Source: Anaerolineae bacterium (lineage in GTDB: Bacteria; Chloroflexota; Anaerolineae; Anaerolineales; Anaerolineaceae). Taken from it: a stretch of DNA of 10,316 nucleotides. The notes beneath the pieces are model-generated. The model searched no databases and was not told where the DNA came from. It worked only from the letters and a program-made list of their open reading frames with translations. This document shows positions 1 to 7,231 of the stretch, piece by piece (the first letter of the stretch is position 1; each line of letters opens with the position of its first letter). The stretch is from positions 1 through 10,316 of the forward strand of contig JACRAG010000308.1 in assembly GCA_016213455.1 (NCBI GenBank), given 5' to 3'. The position numbers and the translations under genes were made by a program.

Positions 1-2
1 AC

Positions 3-692
3 CCGCAGGCCGATCTGGGACTGCACCTCACCATGACCGCTGAATGGGCCTCCAGCCGGTGGGGGCCGCTGCTGCCGCCTGAACAGGTGAGCAGCCTGGT
101 GGAGCCTGGCGGATGGTTCCACGCAAGCACCGCCGGGTTCTGGGAACATGCCAGGCCCGCTGAAGCGCAGCGCGAGGCTGAGGCGCAGCTTGCGCTTACC
201 CGTCAAGCCGGATTGGAGATCACCCATCTCAACGACCACATGGCGATCTTTCTCAAGCCGGATTTCATGTCCATCCTGGTCAGCCTGGCGCAAGCCCACC
301 ACCTGCCCCTGCGCCAGGTCCGCCTCACAGCGCCGCAACCCGGTTCGTGGGATGCGGCAAACGACACGCTACTGGAACAAGCCGGTCGGGAGGGCATGCC
401 GCACTTCGACCGGGATATCGGCTTACCGCTTGACGAACCCGACCCGGAAGTTCAGGCAGCCGCCCTGGTCGCTGAATTGGCGCAACTTCCACCCGGCACG
501 CTCTCCTGCTTATGTTTTCACCCGGCAGTGGATACGCCCGAGCTGCGTTCCATCGCCCAGGATTGGCAGGCACGGGTTGCCAATTACCTCGCCGTTCAGT
601 CGCCAGCCGTGCAACAGGCCCTGCGCCAGCCGGGTATGCAGGTCATTGGCTACCGCCGGCTGCGCGAGGCATGGATCCAATCCTCCTTTTAA
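3..692 (+). CDS. YdjC/ChbG-family carbohydrate deacetylase, 5' truncated by window edge
   Basis: This is the C-terminal 229 codons of a YdjC/ChbG-type protein. The family removes acetyl groups from amino sugars or oligosaccharides such as chitooligosaccharides, using a divalent metal. The frame is open to the left edge and reads DLGLHLTMTAEW across the first possible ATG at 33. That is the conserved 'GLHLT.TsEW' block of the family, so the true start, with the N-terminal Asp-Asp metal motif, lies outside the window. Further support is THLNDHM (bases 222-242), matching the family's His-x-x-x-His metal segment, and a late CFHPAVDTPELRS block resembling the conserved His-Pro region. The usual Asp after 'TH-hydrophobic' is Asn here. 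No signal peptide can be judged. The gene is convergent with the sugar operon, so co-regulation is not shown. Family assignment is fairly sure; the substrate is unknown. Confidence 0.82.
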   Translation, partial: PQADLGLHLTMTAEWASSRWGPLLPPEQVSSLVEPGGWFHASTAGFWEHARPAEAQREAEAQLALTRQAGLEITHLNDHMAIFLKPDFMSILVSLAQAHHLPLRQVRLTAPQPGSWDAANDTLLEQAGREGMPHFDRDIGLPLDEPDPEVQAAALVAELAQLPPGTLSCLCFHPAVDTPELRSIAQDWQARVANYLAVQSPAVQQALRQPGMQVIGYRRLREAWIQSSF

Positions 693-727
693 CCTTCACC
701 GGCAAGGGTGACATTCTCGCATCCATG

Positions 728-765
728 AAAACAAACAGGGACTGGAGGTTCAATCCAGTCCCTGT
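728..765 (-). terminator. Rho-independent terminator of the minus-strand sugar operon
   Basis: A perfect 12-bp inverted repeat has arms at 735-746 (ACAGGGACTGGA) and 754-765 (TCCAGTCCCTGT) with a 7-nt loop. Read on the minus strand, the stem is followed directly by TTGTTTT (734-728), the U-rich tail of an intrinsic terminator. It lies about 70 bp after the stop codon of the AGE-like gene. On the plus strand the hairpin is followed by CCGTTACG with no T-run, so it should end the leftward operon much better than the convergent deacetylase transcript. Confidence 0.82.
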
Positions 766-837
766 CCGTTACGCGGGATACCGATAAATTTCTCCGGTTC
801 CATCAGGTTTCGACCTGCCGTCAACCACCGGAAACGG

Positions 838-2421
838 TCAGCGAATCTGCTGGAATTCGGCCTGGTATATGTTCAGCCCATCTTTTGTTGTGACAGACAG
901 GTTGGTCAGATCGCCGGTCAGGAAATACGGCTGGATGGTGCTTTCCTCAGGCTTTTCCAGGTAGGCATAATACAGCGTCACCGGCTGCCCCGCCATCTGC
1001 TGCCCGGTTATATAGCCCATCAACGTATGTTCAAAACTGTGATAAGCATTTTTCCAGGGCCAGGCTTTGGGCAGCGCGCCCGCTTTGGGCTGGTTGGTCA
1101 ACCCGTCCACCGTCGTCCAGACTTCCCCGTACTGCGGGTCCACGAAATAGCGGAAATAGTAATCCGTCGTCCACGGCAGGTAACTCGCCAGCGCCGGATC
1201 GCGCAGGGCGAAATCCATGGTGAATTGGTCCAGCTCGTTATAGACCCACCATTCCTTGTCCACGATCAGCGCGCCGCCTTTTTCGTAGCCATTGGCCCAC
1301 GAACCGCTCTTCTCCAGGTAGGCTTTTTCGAGGATGGGCGGGCCGTTGGTCTCGGCAAAAGCCGTCAGCGCCGCATCGTTGGCGATCAGCCCGGTGTGGT
1401 AAATCATCCACATCGCCTTAATCGAATGTCCAAAATCAACACTGGCTGTTTCCAGGTTTTTATCGGCAGGGGTATTGACCGTCAGGAAGAACAGGTTGTC
1501 CTTCTCCGAATAAAACTCGTCGATCATCAGGTTGGCCAATCGGACCATGTCGGCCTTCCATGCGCTTTGTTCGGGCTCGGGCAGCAGCGGCGCGACCAAC
1601 ACCATATAAGCGTTCAAGTTGTCCAGCTGGGCAACCAGCCGCTTATCGAGCGCATTGGCATCCTGGTTGGACTCCAGCATCCACTGCAGCGCGTTCAGGT
1701 CCGCGTTGTAATACTCCTCGAAAATGGTTTCTTTGACCGCCAGGATATCCGGCAGCACTTCAGGATCGCGCGTCAGATAATAGTAAAAGCTGATCCCCAG
1801 CAGAGAATATGCCAGTTCCTGCGGATTACGGAAGGCAGGTTCAGGCAGCCAGGCCTGCTGTGCGCCATCCCACAGGTGATAGGTGCCGCCATTCTGTCGA
1901 TCGAACGCATTCTGGCGCAGGTAATCCACCCCGGCTTTGGCATACGCCAGATAACGCGGGTCGCCGGTCAGGTGAAAGGCGACGCCATAGCCGTACACCT
2001 GGCGTGAACGCGCGACCGTGTAATCGAGGTCCATGTTCAACCAGCCGTTGCTGTCAATTTCCGGACACGGATTACTCGCAGCGTCATACAGAGTTCCGTC
2101 GTTGCAGCGCTTGGAAGGAAAGGCACCCAGTGGATCACCCAACGCTTCGGGGCGATCCCAAAACGGCAGCAGATCGTCCTGCAGGTGGGTCAGCCAGCGC
2201 GCGCCGTCCGGCAGGCTGGGGGGCTCAGCCGGCGTAGGAGACAGGGTGAGTGTCGGTGCAAGCGTTGCCGTAGGCGCGAGAGTCGCCGTCGACGCCAAAG
2301 TCGCTGTTGACTCCGCTGAAGCCAACGCTTCAACAGTAGGTGCAACGGCTGCCGGTGGAACCTGGCAGGCTGCCAGCAGGACGATCAAGAACAATAACAG
2401 TGCGCGCTGAATTTTTTTCAT
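838..2421 (-). CDS. Exported lipoprotein with AGE/cellobiose 2-epimerase-like (alpha/alpha)6 domain
   Basis: This 527-aa protein has a lipoprotein signal at residues 1-19 (MKKIQRALLLF, lipobox LAAC with Cys19), then a Thr/Ala/Pro linker at about 25-70 with repeated TATLA units. A long helical-barrel domain (about 75-480) and a short C-terminal extension follow. AGE-superfamily landmarks appear in order: Arg140 before QVYGYGVAFHLTGDPRYL, DFGHSIKAMW with His332, KEWWVYNEL at 389-397, and WKNAYHSFEH with His461. Family members epimerise or isomerise sugars such as N-acylglucosamine, mannose or cellobiose and are normally cytoplasmic. Here the usual His-x-x-Glu reads His332-x-x-Lys335, so catalysis may differ or be lost. 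An ATG at 2442 is also in frame, but it lies at the edge of a GC-rich hairpin and has no ribosome site. The ATG at 2421 opens a typical signal peptide, though its ribosome site is weak. It is the last gene of the operon. The fold call is good; the activity is uncertain. Confidence 0.75.
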   Translation of the reverse strand: MKKIQRALLLFLIVLLAACQVPPAAVAPTVEALASAESTATLASTATLAPTATLAPTLTLSPTPAEPPSLPDGARWLTHLQDDLLPFWDRPEALGDPLGAFPSKRCNDGTLYDAASNPCPEIDSNGWLNMDLDYTVARSRQVYGYGVAFHLTGDPRYLAYAKAGVDYLRQNAFDRQNGGTYHLWDGAQQAWLPEPAFRNPQELAYSLLGISFYYYLTRDPEVLPDILAVKETIFEEYYNADLNALQWMLESNQDANALDKRLVAQLDNLNAYMVLVAPLLPEPEQSAWKADMVRLANLMIDEFYSEKDNLFFLTVNTPADKNLETASVDFGHSIKAMWMIYHTGLIANDAALTAFAETNGPPILEKAYLEKSGSWANGYEKGGALIVDKEWWVYNELDQFTMDFALRDPALASYLPWTTDYYFRYFVDPQYGEVWTTVDGLTNQPKAGALPKAWPWKNAYHSFEHTLMGYITGQQMAGQPVTLYYAYLEKPEESTIQPYFLTGDLTNLSVTTKDGLNIYQAEFQQIR

Positions 2422-2446
2422 AATCTGTTCACTTTTTGGCATGAGG

Positions 2447-2473
2447 GAGGGGCTGCCGGCGAGGCAGCCCCTC
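2447..2473 (-). other. GC-rich intercistronic hairpin between binding protein and AGE-like gene
   Basis: A perfect 11-bp inverted repeat has arms GAGGGGCTGCC (2447-2457) and GGCAGCCCCTC (2463-2473) with a 5-nt loop. It sits in the 79-bp gap between the binding-protein stop and the AGE-like gene. Neither strand has a T-run after it, so it does not look like a full terminator. Such hairpins after binding-protein cistrons often slow 3' decay and lower downstream expression. That role is inferred here. Confidence 0.6.
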
Positions 2474-2500
2474 GAACTGATCTATTCTATCTGGCTGAAC

Positions 2501-4120
2501 TTACTTGGTGGCAGCTTTCCACTCGTCGTATTGCTTCTGAACTTCGTCGCGGACCTTGTCGATGCCGGCAGCCTTCAATTCCTCGAGGAACTTGGGCAGC
2601 TCGGTGGCGGGATCAATGTAGCCGTAGACCAGCGGGAAGAAGTAGGTATCCACAACCGCCTGGATCGCGGTGATTTCAGGATCCACGGGGGTCTTGTCGA
2701 AGCGGAAACCCAGAGAAGGATGCATGATCGCGTCAGTGGAATAATCGATCAGCAGCTTGGCTTTCTCAGGATCTTCTTTGTTGGTCACGTACTGGATCTG
2801 GGTGTTGCCCCAAACCCACGCGCCGGGGTGCGCGCCGTACCAGGCGCCGTCGATCAGATTGACGCGACCGTCTGCCTCAAGAGCCCAGTGGGTACCCTCG
2901 ATGCCAAACAGGGCCATATTGACTAGTTTGGGGTCGGTGTGCAGCAGGTTGATGAATTTCATCGCCTCAACCGGATATTCGGACAGGGCCGGAATAGCCA
3001 GCATCGAACCACCGGCATTGACGGTGCCAACGATCTTCGGCTGGGTATAAATTTCTGCCAGTTTCAGGTCGGGATTGCCGGAGGAGTTCACCAACTCCTG
3101 CGCCTTGATGTTGTTGCCTTTGAGCGGCTGCGGGGTGATGAAGAACTGACCCGCATTCATGATGGGATTGGACTCAAAACCCTGCAGAGCGGCTTCGGGG
3201 TGAATCCAGCCCTTCTGCTGCCATTCGCGGATGATGGTCACATACTCTTTGAACCATTCCGTTTCGGCGATGTTGTAGATTGTCTCATCGAAAGCGCCGT
3301 TCGCATCCGGAGCGAGCTTCATCGAGACCAGGTTCTGCGGAACGCCGCTGGCCAGGTTGCTCAGGTTGGGATCAAAGGGGATCGCGGTGGTCACCAGGTA
3401 GGGATATTCATCCGGACGGGCAGCCTTGGCTTTTTCCAGCCAGGGCTCCAGGTCACGCAGGCTGGTGATCTTGGCGGCTTCTTCAGCGGTGAAGCCAAGC
3501 TCGTCGGCGAAGGTCACGTTGTACACATAGCCGCCCGGGATAGCCAGCTCTTTGTTGGTGGGGACGGCGTAGTTGATGCCCTTGATCTGGGTACCCTTGA
3601 TGAACGCGGGGTTCAAGCTTTCCAGGATGCCCTGCCCGTACTGTGCAAGCAGGTTGCCGTCGGGGCCGTTATCATCATTCAGGGGCAGCAGCAGGCCCTG
3701 GGCTACCAGTTCGTTGTACTGCCACCAGTCGGCGGTGAAGAAGATGTCCATCTTCTCGCCGGCCTGGATGCCGGTGATCGCCTTGGAGAACCAATCACCC
3801 CAACCCACGATGTGGAAGACCACATCAGCGCAAATCAAGGGCTCGATATATTCATTCACCGCGGCTTCCACATCGGCGCGCGCGGGAGTATCACCGTTGC
3901 CGACCATGTACAGGTCGAGCACGACGGGTTCAGTGCAGGCCGGAACTTCAGTGGCGACGGGTTCAGTCGTAGCCGTGGGCTGCTCGGCGGCAGGCTGCTC
4001 CGCAGCCGGTTGTTCTGCAGCGGGCTGCTCAACAGCCGGCGCTTCGGGCGTTGCGGCAGGCGCGCAAGCCGTGAGCAGGAAGGCGACCAGCAATAACAGG
4101 GAAACCAGCTTTCGAATCAT
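2501..4120 (-). CDS. LipO/LplA-type sugar ABC transporter substrate-binding lipoprotein
   Basis: This 539-aa lipoprotein is the extracytoplasmic receptor of the importer encoded just upstream in the same operon. Its signal peptide (MIRKLVSLLLLVAFLLTAC) ends in lipobox LTAC with Cys19. A flexible linker at 20-62 includes four EQPAA-type repeats, and the binding domain starts near residue 65 (VVLDLYMVGNG). GWGDWFSKAITGIQAGEKMD and FFTADWWQYNELVAQGLLLPL match the early lobe of this family. The end, LKAAGIDKVRDEVQKQYDEW, resembles the DUF3502-type C-terminus of LipO/LplA binding proteins paired with LplB/LplC permeases. The ATG at 4120 has AAAGGAG six bases upstream; a longer frame from 4159 would add 13 residues before the signal and lacks this. 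Ligand is not predictable; a complex oligosaccharide is likely from the family. Hairpins flank this cistron on both sides, suggesting separate control of its abundance. Confidence 0.88.
   Translation of the reverse strand: MIRKLVSLLLLVAFLLTACAPAATPEAPAVEQPAAEQPAAEQPAAEQPTATTEPVATEVPACTEPVVLDLYMVGNGDTPARADVEAAVNEYIEPLICADVVFHIVGWGDWFSKAITGIQAGEKMDIFFTADWWQYNELVAQGLLLPLNDDNGPDGNLLAQYGQGILESLNPAFIKGTQIKGINYAVPTNKELAIPGGYVYNVTFADELGFTAEEAAKITSLRDLEPWLEKAKAARPDEYPYLVTTAIPFDPNLSNLASGVPQNLVSMKLAPDANGAFDETIYNIAETEWFKEYVTIIREWQQKGWIHPEAALQGFESNPIMNAGQFFITPQPLKGNNIKAQELVNSSGNPDLKLAEIYTQPKIVGTVNAGGSMLAIPALSEYPVEAMKFINLLHTDPKLVNMALFGIEGTHWALEADGRVNLIDGAWYGAHPGAWVWGNTQIQYVTNKEDPEKAKLLIDYSTDAIMHPSLGFRFDKTPVDPEITAIQAVVDTYFFPLVYGYIDPATELPKFLEELKAAGIDKVRDEVQKQYDEWKAATK
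3971..4030 (-). repeat. 15-bp tandem repeat encoding EQPAA linker units
   Basis: Residues 31-50 of the binding lipoprotein are four consecutive five-residue units (EQPAA three times, then EQPTA). At DNA level this is a 15-bp period with diverged third codon positions. It forms a hydrophilic, Pro-rich tether between the lipidated Cys19 and the folded domain. The unit number may vary between strains. Confidence 0.75.
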
Positions 4121-4126
4121 TGTTCT

Positions 4127-4133
4127 CTCCTTT
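4127..4133 (-). promoter_or_regulatory. Strong ribosome binding site deciding the binding-protein start
   Basis: On the minus strand AAAGGAG lies six bases before the ATG at 4120. It fixes the start of the solute-binding protein at MIRKLV rather than at the longer frame's ATG at 4159. Confidence 0.8.
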
Positions 4134-4142
4134 AGAAAACTC

Positions 4143-4163
4143 TTATATGGATCATCCATATAA
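4143..4163 (-). other. Perfect 21-bp dyad upstream of the binding-protein gene
   Basis: The arms TTATATGGAT (4143-4152) and ATCCATATAA (4154-4163) are exact inverted copies around one central base. The dyad lies in the 81-bp gap between the LplC-type permease and the binding protein, about 10 bp before the ribosome site. A second small dyad (TGGGC-AA-GCCCA, 4188-4199) is nearby. It could be a 5' mRNA hairpin protecting the binding-protein transcript, or a protein-binding site. A TATAAG on the minus strand within the right arm could be the -10 of an internal promoter, but the matching -35 is poor. None of these roles is established by sequence alone. Confidence 0.5.
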
Positions 4164-4201
4164 TGACGAATGATGGGTGGACCTGCCTGGGCAAGCCCAA
4201 A

Positions 4202-5119
4202 CTAACCTTTGATGGCGCCGATCGTCAAACCGCGCACAAAGTAGCGCTGGAAGAAGGGGTAGGCCAGAATGATGGGGCCTACCGTCACAACTGCCATGGC
4301 CATGCGGAAGGTTTGCGAGGGCAGATCGGCGAGGCTGACAAGGCCTTGCATTTTGTCTGCATTTTCCAGCAAGAAGCGAATGTTATTCAACGTCGAGTAA
4401 ATGGTGTACTGCAGGTTGTAGAGTTCCACATTGTCGATCAACAGCAGAGCGTTGAAGAAGTTGTTCCAGATGCCGATGGCGCTGAACAGGGCCACCGTAG
4501 CCAGTCCTGGAACCGACAGCGGCAGGACCACCCGCAGGAGGGTCGTCCACTCGGATGCACCGTCAATGCGCGCCGCTTCGATCAGCTCATCGGGCACGTT
4601 GGTTTTGATGTACGTGCGCAGCACAAACACCCAGAAGGGGCTGAACGCAGAAGGCAGGAAGAGTGCCCAGATGGTATTTTGGATCTGCAGGATCTGGCGC
4701 ATGACCATGTAATAAGACACCAGGCCGCCGCCGAACAACATGGTGAAGAATGCGAAGAAGGTGAAGAAGGTGGAAAAGCGGAAGTTATTGCGCGAAAGCG
4801 GGTAGGCATACAACATGACCAGGATCACCGAAAGGATGGTACCGGCTACCGTGGAAATGATCGTATTCTTATAAGCCGTGATGATGATCGAGCCTTCCCG
4901 GAAAAGGTAGGAATACGCCGCCAGCGAAAATTCTTTCGGCCACAGACGGTAGCCATCGGCAATCAAGGTCTTTTCATTGGTCACAGAGGCGATGATGATC
5001 ACGTAAAAAGGAGCCAGCGTCAGGATGGCGCAAATGACCATCAAGACATTCAGCGCCACATTGGTCGACGGGCTGATGGACAGCATGTCGCGGGCGATCT
5101 TGGGTTTGGCAGTTCTCAT
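4202..5119 (-). CDS. LplC/YtcP-type carbohydrate ABC transporter permease
   Basis: This 305-aa inner-membrane permease is the second half of the importer channel. It has about six hydrophobic segments, starting near residues 22-45. The ATPase-contact EAA loop is at about 178-202 (ELIEAARIDGASE followed by VVLPLSVPG). GGLVSYYMVMRQILQIQNTIWALFLP and IGIWNNFFNALLLI are typical of the LplC/YtcP/AraQ group, as is the end RYFVRGLTIGAIKG. The ATG at 5119 has an AAGGGA ribosome site seven bases upstream. An open frame from 5185 would overlap the preceding permease by 38 bp and add 22 non-conserved residues. The gene follows the LplB-type permease after 28 bp and precedes the binding protein by 81 bp. 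Substrate is inferred to be an oligosaccharide. Confidence 0.9.
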   Translation of the reverse strand: MRTAKPKIARDMLSISPSTNVALNVLMVICAILTLAPFYVIIIASVTNEKTLIADGYRLWPKEFSLAAYSYLFREGSIIITAYKNTIISTVAGTILSVILVMLYAYPLSRNNFRFSTFFTFFAFFTMLFGGGLVSYYMVMRQILQIQNTIWALFLPSAFSPFWVFVLRTYIKTNVPDELIEAARIDGASEWTTLLRVVLPLSVPGLATVALFSAIGIWNNFFNALLLIDNVELYNLQYTIYSTLNNIRFLLENADKMQGLVSLADLPSQTFRMAMAVVTVGPIILAYPFFQRYFVRGLTIGAIKG

Positions 5120-5147
5120 GGTTACTTCCCTTCTCGTTTTCGCCAGG

Positions 5148-6155
5148 CTAGAACAATGCCAGGTCGGGTCTGACTTTACGCACAATGTAGTTGGCGACCA
5201 GGATCAACACAAAGCCGATCACCGATTGCACCAGCGCCACGGCTGCCGGATAACCCAGCGGGGAGGTGGAGCGCAGCATGTTGAAGACATACACGTCGAT
5301 GGTGGTGGTGACTTCGCGGATGAAGGCCGAGTTGGCCGGCAGGGTATAGAACATGTCGAAGTCGGAAACAAAGATGCGTCCAACTGCCAGAATTTGCAGC
5401 AGCACAATGGTGGGGACCAGTTGAGGCAGGGTGATGTTGAAGAATTGCTGCCATTTTGAAGCGCCATCGATGGCAGCGGCCTCATATAACTGGCGATCGA
5501 TGCCGGTGATAATCGCCAGGTACAGGATCGAACCGTTACCGGTGTATTTCCAAATGTTGGCGATCAGGAAGATGAAAGGCCACAAAATCTTCGCTTTGTA
5601 GATTTCCAGCATCGGCATATTCAACGATGCCAGCGCGGTATTGATGATGCCCGATTGATTCGCCAACGCATACACCACATAGGCCACAACCACCCACGAG
5701 ATGAAGAACGGCAGGAAGAATATGGAATGGTAGAGCTTGGCCCAAAAGCGGTTGGTCAGTTCGTAGATGATCACCGCCAGGGCGATGGCGCACACCAGCC
5801 CGGCAACCATGAACAACAGGTTGTAGAGCAGCGTATTGCGCACAAATTCCAGCGTATTGTTCAGATTGACCGGCAGGATGAGGTACTTGAAGTTATCCCA
5901 CCCCACCCATTCGCTCTTGATCAAGCTGTAGATGAACTTGTTTTGGGTCCAGAAATCTTCCGGAGGCCGTTGCAGCCGGTAATTTTTGAACGCCAGAATG
6001 ATGCCCGGCATAGGCAGATAGGCAAAGATAAACAGCCAGATCGCGCCAGGCAGAACCATGGTCAGGTAGGAAAGATTGCAGTAGATCGCATCCAGCGTCC
6101 ACCGCCGCCTGGGGCTGGTCCCTTTCTGGGTTGAGACCGTCATCGTTTCAGACAT
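5148..6155 (-). CDS. LplB/YteP-type carbohydrate ABC transporter permease
   Basis: This 335-aa membrane permease pairs with the LplC-type protein. The N-terminal stretch YLTMVLPGAIWLFIFAYLPM leading to GIILAFKNY (about 30-59), then WVGWDNFKYL (83-92), is characteristic of LplB/YteP permeases. The EAA loop is at about 223-246 (LYEAAAIDGASKW, then ITLPQLVPT). The protein ends KVRPDLALF with a TAG stop. The start at 6155 is well supported by AGGAGG seven bases upstream. That ribosome site sits in the 16-bp gap after the repressor stop codon, so translation of the two genes is probably linked. A second in-frame Met is at residue 5. The importer needs a cytoplasmic ATPase, and none is encoded in this window. 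Confidence 0.9.
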   Translation of the reverse strand: MSETMTVSTQKGTSPRRRWTLDAIYCNLSYLTMVLPGAIWLFIFAYLPMPGIILAFKNYRLQRPPEDFWTQNKFIYSLIKSEWVGWDNFKYLILPVNLNNTLEFVRNTLLYNLLFMVAGLVCAIALAVIIYELTNRFWAKLYHSIFFLPFFISWVVVAYVVYALANQSGIINTALASLNMPMLEIYKAKILWPFIFLIANIWKYTGNGSILYLAIITGIDRQLYEAAAIDGASKWQQFFNITLPQLVPTIVLLQILAVGRIFVSDFDMFYTLPANSAFIREVTTTIDVYVFNMLRSTSPLGYPAAVALVQSVIGFVLILVANYIVRKVRPDLALF

Positions 6156-6162
6156 GCAAAAG

Positions 6163-6168
6163 CCTCCT
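6163..6168 (-). promoter_or_regulatory. Consensus ribosome binding site of the LplB-type permease
   Basis: AGGAGG on the minus strand lies in the 16-bp gap between the repressor stop (6172-6174) and the permease ATG (6155), with a spacer of seven bases. It supports the 6155 start and a repressor-permease operon. Confidence 0.8.
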
Positions 6169-6171
6169 GTG

Positions 6172-7200
6172 CTATGATCGGCCCTTTATGGTGGGCGAGG
6201 TAAGAGTTGCGGTACTTTCCCGGACAATCAATTCTGGATAGAGCAGCCGCTGGTGCGGCGCAATATCGGGCGTTCGGATCAGTGAAAGCAGGTGCTGGAG
6301 ACCGAGCGTGCCGAGCGCATTGAAATCCTGGCGAATGGTGGTGAGCGGCGGGTCGCTGAAAATAGCAAAAGGCAGGTCATCAAAGCCAATCACCGACACA
6401 TCCTGCGGAACGCGCAGTCCCTGGCTTTTGATGGCACGAATGGCGCCCAAAGCCATTTCGTCATTGGCGCAGACCAGCGCCGTAAAATCCGGTCCGTTTG
6501 CCAGCAGGCGCAGGGCAGCTTCATAACCGCTGACCATTTCGAACAGACCGCGTTCACTGGCGACCAGCTCCAAACCGTTCTTGCGCAGCACTTTCTCCAG
6601 CGTCTCCTGCCGGAGCTGGGCATCGTAATAATGTTCGATCCCTTGAATGGCAGCGATGCGGCGGTGACCCAGGTCCAGCAGGTGCTGCGCCGCCATGCGC
6701 ATCCCTTCGCGCTGATCCACCAGCACGGCGTTGGTCCCATAACCCAGGCTGCTGCCCACCACCACATAGGGGATCTTCCCCATCAGGTCGCTGAGTTCGC
6801 TTTCGGTCACCAGCACCCAGGGGAGGATCAACAGCATGCCATCCACCTGGCTGGCTGCAATGTCACGCAGACAGGCGCGCAAATCCCTGACCGCATCCTC
6901 ATTGCGCTGAAAACCGCTCAAGCGCAGCTGGTAGCCCTGGCTGTAAGCGCCGTGCTGCATGGCGGGCAGGGTGCGCAGGTTGTGAATGTCAAACGCCAAA
7001 ACATGGATGGCGTTGGATTTGCCCGTCACCAGGCTGCGCGCCGCCCGGTTGGGCTGGTAATTCAAATCTGCGATGGCGCGGTTGACTTTTTCCATCGTCC
7101 TGGTCGAGACATTGGGGGAACGATTCACGACGCGCGACACGGTCTGGTAGGAAACACCAGCAAGCTTGGCGACATCATGAAGCGTGGCAGGAGATGGCAA
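6172..7200 (-). CDS. LacI-family transcriptional repressor (TTG start)
   Basis: This roughly 342-aa LacI/GalR-type repressor has an N-terminal helix-turn-helix at residues 7-26 (LHDVAKLAGVSYQTVSRVVN), then a hinge segment ending in NYQPNRAARSL. A periplasmic-binding-protein-like effector domain follows, with typical late blocks LVCANDEMALGAIRAIKSQG, SVIGFDDL and PPLTTIRQDF. GVSYQTVSRVVN matches the E. coli LacI recognition region as I recall it, suggesting lac-like operators. No ATG start is possible because an in-frame TAG lies at 7210-7212. Two TTG codons remain, at 7206 and 7200. AGGAA (7207-7211) sits six bases before the 7200 codon but touches the 7206 codon, so 7200 is preferred. It is the first gene of the transporter operon, so it is probably autoregulated and induced by the imported sugar or a breakdown product. 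Confidence 0.9.
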   Translation of the reverse strand: MPSPATLHDVAKLAGVSYQTVSRVVNRSPNVSTRTMEKVNRAIADLNYQPNRAARSLVTGKSNAIHVLAFDIHNLRTLPAMQHGAYSQGYQLRLSGFQRNEDAVRDLRACLRDIAASQVDGMLLILPWVLVTESELSDLMGKIPYVVVGSSLGYGTNAVLVDQREGMRMAAQHLLDLGHRRIAAIQGIEHYYDAQLRQETLEKVLRKNGLELVASERGLFEMVSGYEAALRLLANGPDFTALVCANDEMALGAIRAIKSQGLRVPQDVSVIGFDDLPFAIFSDPPLTTIRQDFNALGTLGLQHLLSLIRTPDIAPHQRLLYPELIVRESTATLTSPTIKGRS

Positions 7201-7231
7201 GGTCAATTCCTAAAATGAATTGTGATTGTTT

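Noticed and set aside
747-756. GGTTCAATCC, resembling a tRNA T-arm core
   Set aside because: The flanks do not pair as a T-stem and no acceptor or anticodon arm is present. It is the loop and stem edge of the terminator hairpin.
804-817. CAGGT-TTCG-ACCTG small hairpin downstream of the AGE-like gene
   Set aside because: It has only five base pairs with no T-run, and the convincing terminator is the 12-bp stem at 735-765.
2447-2473. GC-rich hairpin as a rho-independent terminator
   Set aside because: No T-run follows on either strand, and the next gene lacks its own clear promoter. It is kept as an intercistronic hairpin.
3971-4030. Short tandem repeat as a possible CRISPR or mobile-element signal
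   Set aside because: The units are 15 bp, contiguous and in frame, and encode a lipoprotein linker.
2939-4096. 385-codon plus-strand open frame, and similar ones at 1027-2007, 4163-5173 and 6292-7218
   Set aside because: All are antisense to well-supported minus-strand genes and show repetitive, composition-driven protein sequence without family motifs.
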